Part shown: in pieces, positions 33,142 to 35,982 of the stretch
Layout of the letters: every line of letters begins with the position of its first letter
Numbering within the stretch: position 1 is the first letter of the stretch
Source of the DNA: a virus
DNA length: 35,982 bases
Strand: one strand, 5' to 3'
Virus record (IMG/VR): IMGVR_UViG_3300021962_000014
Location: 1 to 35,982 of that record
The notes under the pieces: generated by a model
Databases searched by the model: none
Told to the model about the DNA's origin: nothing
What the model saw: the letters and a program-made list of their open reading frames with translations, nothing else
Program-made: the position numbers and the translations under genes

Positions 33142-34551
33142 TTAGGCGACAGATTCCTGAACGATCTGGAACGCCTTTGCGTCACGCACAGCACCGCCAA
33201 AGCGGTACTTCATGACGACCCGCGTACGGTTGAGGTAGGCTTGTGACATGTCATCAACCTTGATGGTGAAGCCTTGACGCAACAACAAGAGGTACTCTTG
33301 GAAATTGCCCACAATCATCGACTTCGGAGAAGATGCACCACTGGCGGGCATGAATTCGTTGAAATACACAGCTTGGCCCAGAAGTTGGGCGTTTGGCCCT
33401 TGAACATACCCGCCGTTATAGTCGGGCATGAACAATGAACGATTGGTGGAATCCAACAGGTTGACCAGCTTGCCGTGTGTGCCGCGTGCCATCAGCCAAG
33501 CAAGGTTGTTGGAATATTGGCTACGGAAGGCGTAGAACGCGTCAACAATTTTGGCAGGAACAATTGTATTAGCCGTGCCGGTTTTGGTGATACCGATGGA
33601 GGCGTTGGTCAGAAGACCTTCAGCCTGAAGTGAGCCGGTCACACCATTGACGCACTCGTCATCAACTACAGCGGCGAAAGCCTTGGCGGCTTCAGATTGC
33701 AGGTAGCTTGACAAGCCAGGTGCGTCTTGGAAGAGGTCTTCCGAGACATCGGCAAACATGGTGCCGGTGTTGACCGGAATGACCAGTTGACCGAATGGGC
33801 CGGTGTCCTTTTTATTGGCTGTGCCGTTTGGATTTTCGCCCTTGGTTGGGCGGAAGGTCGTGCCGTAACGGGTATCGGCATTGGCGTCGTTATTTTTGGG
33901 AAACGTAACCGAAGTGACATTCGTTGAAATGACGTTCGCCAGCCGTGTCATCACGGGTGTGACAGTTCTTGGCGTGATGATGTCGAACCGGAAGTCAGGT
34001 GCGACAGCATTGGAGCCGTTGGTCGTAGTGCCAAGCGTCATGTCCTTCGAAAAAGGCATGAAGAATTCATTGGCGGACAAACGGGCATCGCCACCCTTGC
34101 CGAATCGCTCCAGCATGTCGCGATGGTATCGGCTGTTGACATTCTCCAGTCGGAACCGACCGGCAGCCCAAGCATTGAACGCCTTGTGGTAGTCTGCTGA
34201 TGCCAACGCATCACGGCCATCAACTTCAGCCAGGTCGCCTGCGTCGATCACTTGCCCTGTAGCTTTGTCCACGCGGGCGATTCTTGACGGGTCATAGCTT
34301 TTGGCAACGGGTCGCTGTGGTTGCTTGCTTAGTGTCTCGATGGTGCGGTTGGCACTCTCAAGAGCAGCCGCCATGCGGTACTCACGATCAGCCTTCTCAA
34401 ACTGATCGACAGCAGATTCAAGATCAACCGATTTTTCGGCACGCACATCATCAGAGGCGGCCAGCAGCTCATCACGGAGCGATTGCACCTGAGATGCGAG
34501 CTTTAAACGGTCTTCGGCGATTTCAGCCGCCGAGCGGAGGGTATCAGACAT
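33142..34551 (-). CDS. Major capsid protein (HK97 fold) with delta domain
   Basis: The 469-aa product has an N-terminal coiled-coil scaffold (about residues 1-75, AEIAEDRLKLASQVQSLRDE), which the prohead protease would remove. The HK97-type core follows: TTTNGSNAVAPDFRFDIITP, TFPKNNDANADTRYG, FADVSEDLFQDAPGLSSYLQ, NLAWLMARGTHGKLVNLLDS and YLNRTRVVMKYRFGGAVRDA near the C-terminus. AAAGG lies eight bases before the ATG. It lies between the protease gene and the connector. Confidence 0.92.
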   Translation of the reverse strand: MSDTLRSAAEIAEDRLKLASQVQSLRDELLAASDDVRAEKSVDLESAVDQFEKADREYRMAAALESANRTIETLSKQPQRPVAKSYDPSRIARVDKATGQVIDAGDLAEVDGRDALASADYHKAFNAWAAGRFRLENVNSRYHRDMLERFGKGGDARLSANEFFMPFSKDMTLGTTTNGSNAVAPDFRFDIITPRTVTPVMTRLANVISTNVTSVTFPKNNDANADTRYGTTFRPTKGENPNGTANKKDTGPFGQLVIPVNTGTMFADVSEDLFQDAPGLSSYLQSEAAKAFAAVVDDECVNGVTGSLQAEGLLTNASIGITKTGTANTIVPAKIVDAFYAFRSQYSNNLAWLMARGTHGKLVNLLDSTNRSLFMPDYNGGYVQGPNAQLLGQAVYFNEFMPASGASSPKSMIVGNFQEYLLLLRQGFTIKVDDMSQAYLNRTRVVMKYRFGGAVRDAKAFQIVQESVA

Positions 34552-34564
34552 AGAAAACCTTTCT

Positions 34565-35215
34565 TTACCGCTTCAGCGGCGAGTTTAACAGAACCGAATC
34601 CGCAGCCTTGGCACGCTCAAATAACGCGGCCAAATCAAGTTGCGGAACATCACCAAACGTTGGTGTTTCGTTGATGCCGTCGCTCTTGACGGCAATGATT
34701 GAGGCTTCAGGGTTGGCAGGAATGGCGACAATGGAGACTTCCAAAATTTCAGCAACTTCGGAAATGACATTCGCCCCGCCCTTAGCCAGTTTCAGTTGGG
34801 CTTGGGTAGGCTTGTAGTTGTATTTCGACCACAGATCCAACACCTGTTTTTCGGTGTAGCGTTCCGGCTTTTTGGCCAGAAACGCGATTGACATTTTCTT
34901 GACCGCTTTTTCACGCAATAATTGGCGTGCGTCCTGCCCTGCAGATGTTGCGGAGAATGCGACATCGACCAATAGGCCGGTCTTGTCCTCTTGGGCTTCA
35001 AGCAATGTGCCAATCACATTTGAGGTTTTGTTGATATGATCAGCCAACACCAAGCCACCGTCTGACATGAACTCATCAACAGCCTTCGTGAATGCACCTG
35101 GCAGAATAATGTCACCTTGGCGGTCGATGTTGAGGTATCGGGCGGCATAGCCACGAAACCCGCCTGTATCGCCGGCCTTCACCGAGGCTGGCGTTGCTTT
35201 TTCAAACTTGTCCAT
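34565..35215 (-). CDS. HK97-type prohead protease
   Basis: The 216-aa product matches peptidase family U35: FRGYAARYLNIDRQGDIILP followed by GAF, the catalytic His in LADHINKT (about residue 60), the Ser in KKMSIAF (about 108), and LEVSIVAIPANPEAS. It matures the capsid by cutting the delta domain. ATG 35215 has GAGG eight bases upstream and the start overlaps the stop of the head morphogenesis gene by 14 bases. Confidence 0.93.
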   Translation of the reverse strand: MDKFEKATPASVKAGDTGGFRGYAARYLNIDRQGDIILPGAFTKAVDEFMSDGGLVLADHINKTSNVIGTLLEAQEDKTGLLVDVAFSATSAGQDARQLLREKAVKKMSIAFLAKKPERYTEKQVLDLWSKYNYKPTQAQLKLAKGGANVISEVAEILEVSIVAIPANPEASIIAVKSDGINETPTFGDVPQLDLAALFERAKAADSVLLNSPLKR

Positions 35216-35982
35216 TGTCAACCTCAGTCAAAGTGATAAATGATTTCAGGCTCTTGGCGTTGCCGATTGCCACGGACTCATAACCGCCTTCAGCGGCGTT
35301 CTCGTAATCGGTTTCGTTGGGCGTGATGTAGCCGTTTTCGCCCGGTCTTACAGGAGCAGGCCACGTGTCCGGCACTTCGTCATCAAACACGGTGACAACT
35401 GTACACCTGCAATTTGGGTGGAATGGCGGAAATTTCAGATCTTTGTAGGTCTTATTATTGCCGTTTTGGCCAAACGAGCCACCCTTGGGAATCTTGGGAC
35501 ATTGCCGATGGATCGCATGGCACAGCGGGCAGGCATCGCTAGATAGTAATAGCTCATAGCCCGCAACAAAATCATAGCCCTGCGTTGCCGCCAATTGGCC
35601 TTGGTTGTAGGCTCGTGCTGATTCTGTGACAGCGATCCGACGGGCACGCCATCGGCTATTTTCATCAACCCACTTGGCAACACGGTTGACGGTATCGCCT
35701 GCGGTTTCACCCGACTGGATAGAGGCCGCTATATCGCCTCTGATGCCCTCTAGCGTCGTGTTGAGGTCACGGGTGAAGGTTTGTACCGTTTCCTCGCAAA
35801 GGTCAAGGGCGGCGGCCCTAGCGGCGTCTATGACCTCCGGAGCCATCACTAACCAATCATCGGCAAGCTGTTGACCGATCTCAGCAACGGCAACCTTGCC
35901 GCCGTCTTCGATGTAGCTTGTGATGTATGGAATGAACCGGCTGGCCATGATCAATGATGCGGATGTCGGGTCAAGCGGCTCC
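35202..35982 (-). CDS. Mu F/SPP1 gp7-like head morphogenesis protein, main part
   Basis: This is the 3' part of the gene that begins at 237 (or 288) on the circle; bases 35856-35982 repeat 1-127. The protein contains TRDLNTTLEGIRGDIAASIQ, RARRIAVTESARAYNQGQLA, the Cys/His cluster DACPLCHAIHRQCP, and HPNCRCTVVTVFDDE, all diagnostic of SPP1 gp7/Mu F minor head proteins. It is thought to enter the prohead with the portal and to affect DNA delivery. It precedes the protease gene. The Cys/His cluster may bind zinc. Confidence 0.9.
   Translation of the reverse strand, partial: EPLDPTSASLIMASRFIPYITSYIEDGGKVAVAEIGQQLADDWLVMAPEVIDAARAAALDLCEETVQTFTRDLNTTLEGIRGDIAASIQSGETAGDTVNRVAKWVDENSRWRARRIAVTESARAYNQGQLAATQGYDFVAGYELLLSSDACPLCHAIHRQCPKIPKGGSFGQNGNNKTYKDLKFPPFHPNCRCTVVTVFDDEVPDTWPAPVRPGENGYITPNETDYENAAEGGYESVAIGNAKSLKSFITLTEVDNGQV
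35856..35982. repeat. Right copy of 127-bp end repeat
   Basis: Identical to 1-127. Removing one copy gives a circle of about 35,855 bp and restores an unbroken head morphogenesis gene. Confidence 0.95.

Overview
The window is best read as one circularised genome of a temperate, tailed (siphovirus-type) phage. Its first 127 bases are repeated exactly as its last 127 bases (1-127 = 35856-35982). The unique circle is therefore about 35,855 bp, and one head gene runs across the junction. The host cannot be proven from sequence alone. My best guess is a Gram-negative bacterium of the Planctomycetota: the tyrosine integrase has the layout I associate with planctomycete integrases, and CsrA, papain-like peptidase and LamG/PKD adhesin genes fit that setting.

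Layout. Almost everything is on the minus strand. Control region (about 21.8-22.6 kb): near-consensus divergent promoters, a 55-aa ribbon-helix-helix (RHH) protein leftwards, a second RHH-like protein rightwards, then a long hairpin, an attP that copies the 3' half of a tRNA-Arg(CCG) gene, and the integrase. Replication operon 1 (21976 to 18660, minus): RHH protein, DUF3223/HNH-like protein, primase-polymerase/SF3 helicase, Rho-independent terminator. Putative origin (18407-18598): GTGGACACC iterons beside an AT-rich tract. Replication operon 2 (18286 to 12018, minus): small proteins, an SSB-like protein, CsrA, an AP2-domain protein, a DnaN clamp, ThyX, small zinc-ribbon and coiled-coil proteins, DUF3310 and a RuvC-like resolvase, ending in a strong terminator at 11976-12002.

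Late operon (11921 leftwards, through the junction, down to 25313, minus): HTH/zinc protein, small-terminase candidate, TerL and portal. Then comes an unusual 8 kb block of tail fibre, LamG adhesin, fibre-associated protein, candidate holins, secreted nuclease, papain-like peptidase and phosphoesterase. The head genes follow (Mu F/SPP1 gp7-like, protease, HK97 capsid, a terminator right after the capsid gene), then connectors, tail tube, tail chaperone with a canonical -1 slippery site, tape measure, and large tail proteins with a PKD domain. The operon ends at a terminator at 25085-25112. Between that terminator and the next promoter lies a plus-strand 49-aa membrane protein (moron-like). A four-gene accessory operon (24963 to 23672, minus) has its own consensus promoter with an operator-like palindrome.

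Most notable: (i) a tRNA-like acceptor/T-arm minihelix and a GGA-rich structured leader just upstream of a phage csrA; (ii) one repeated operator motif at both replication promoters and the divergent control region, beside two RHH genes; (iii) a papain-family peptidase and no recognisable peptidoglycan endolysin; (iv) host-interaction and lysis genes inserted between portal and head-maturation genes; (v) several genes under 60 codons found by reading the gaps (50-aa zinc ribbon, 55-aa RHH, 58-aa and 49-aa proteins, frameshifted GT extension).
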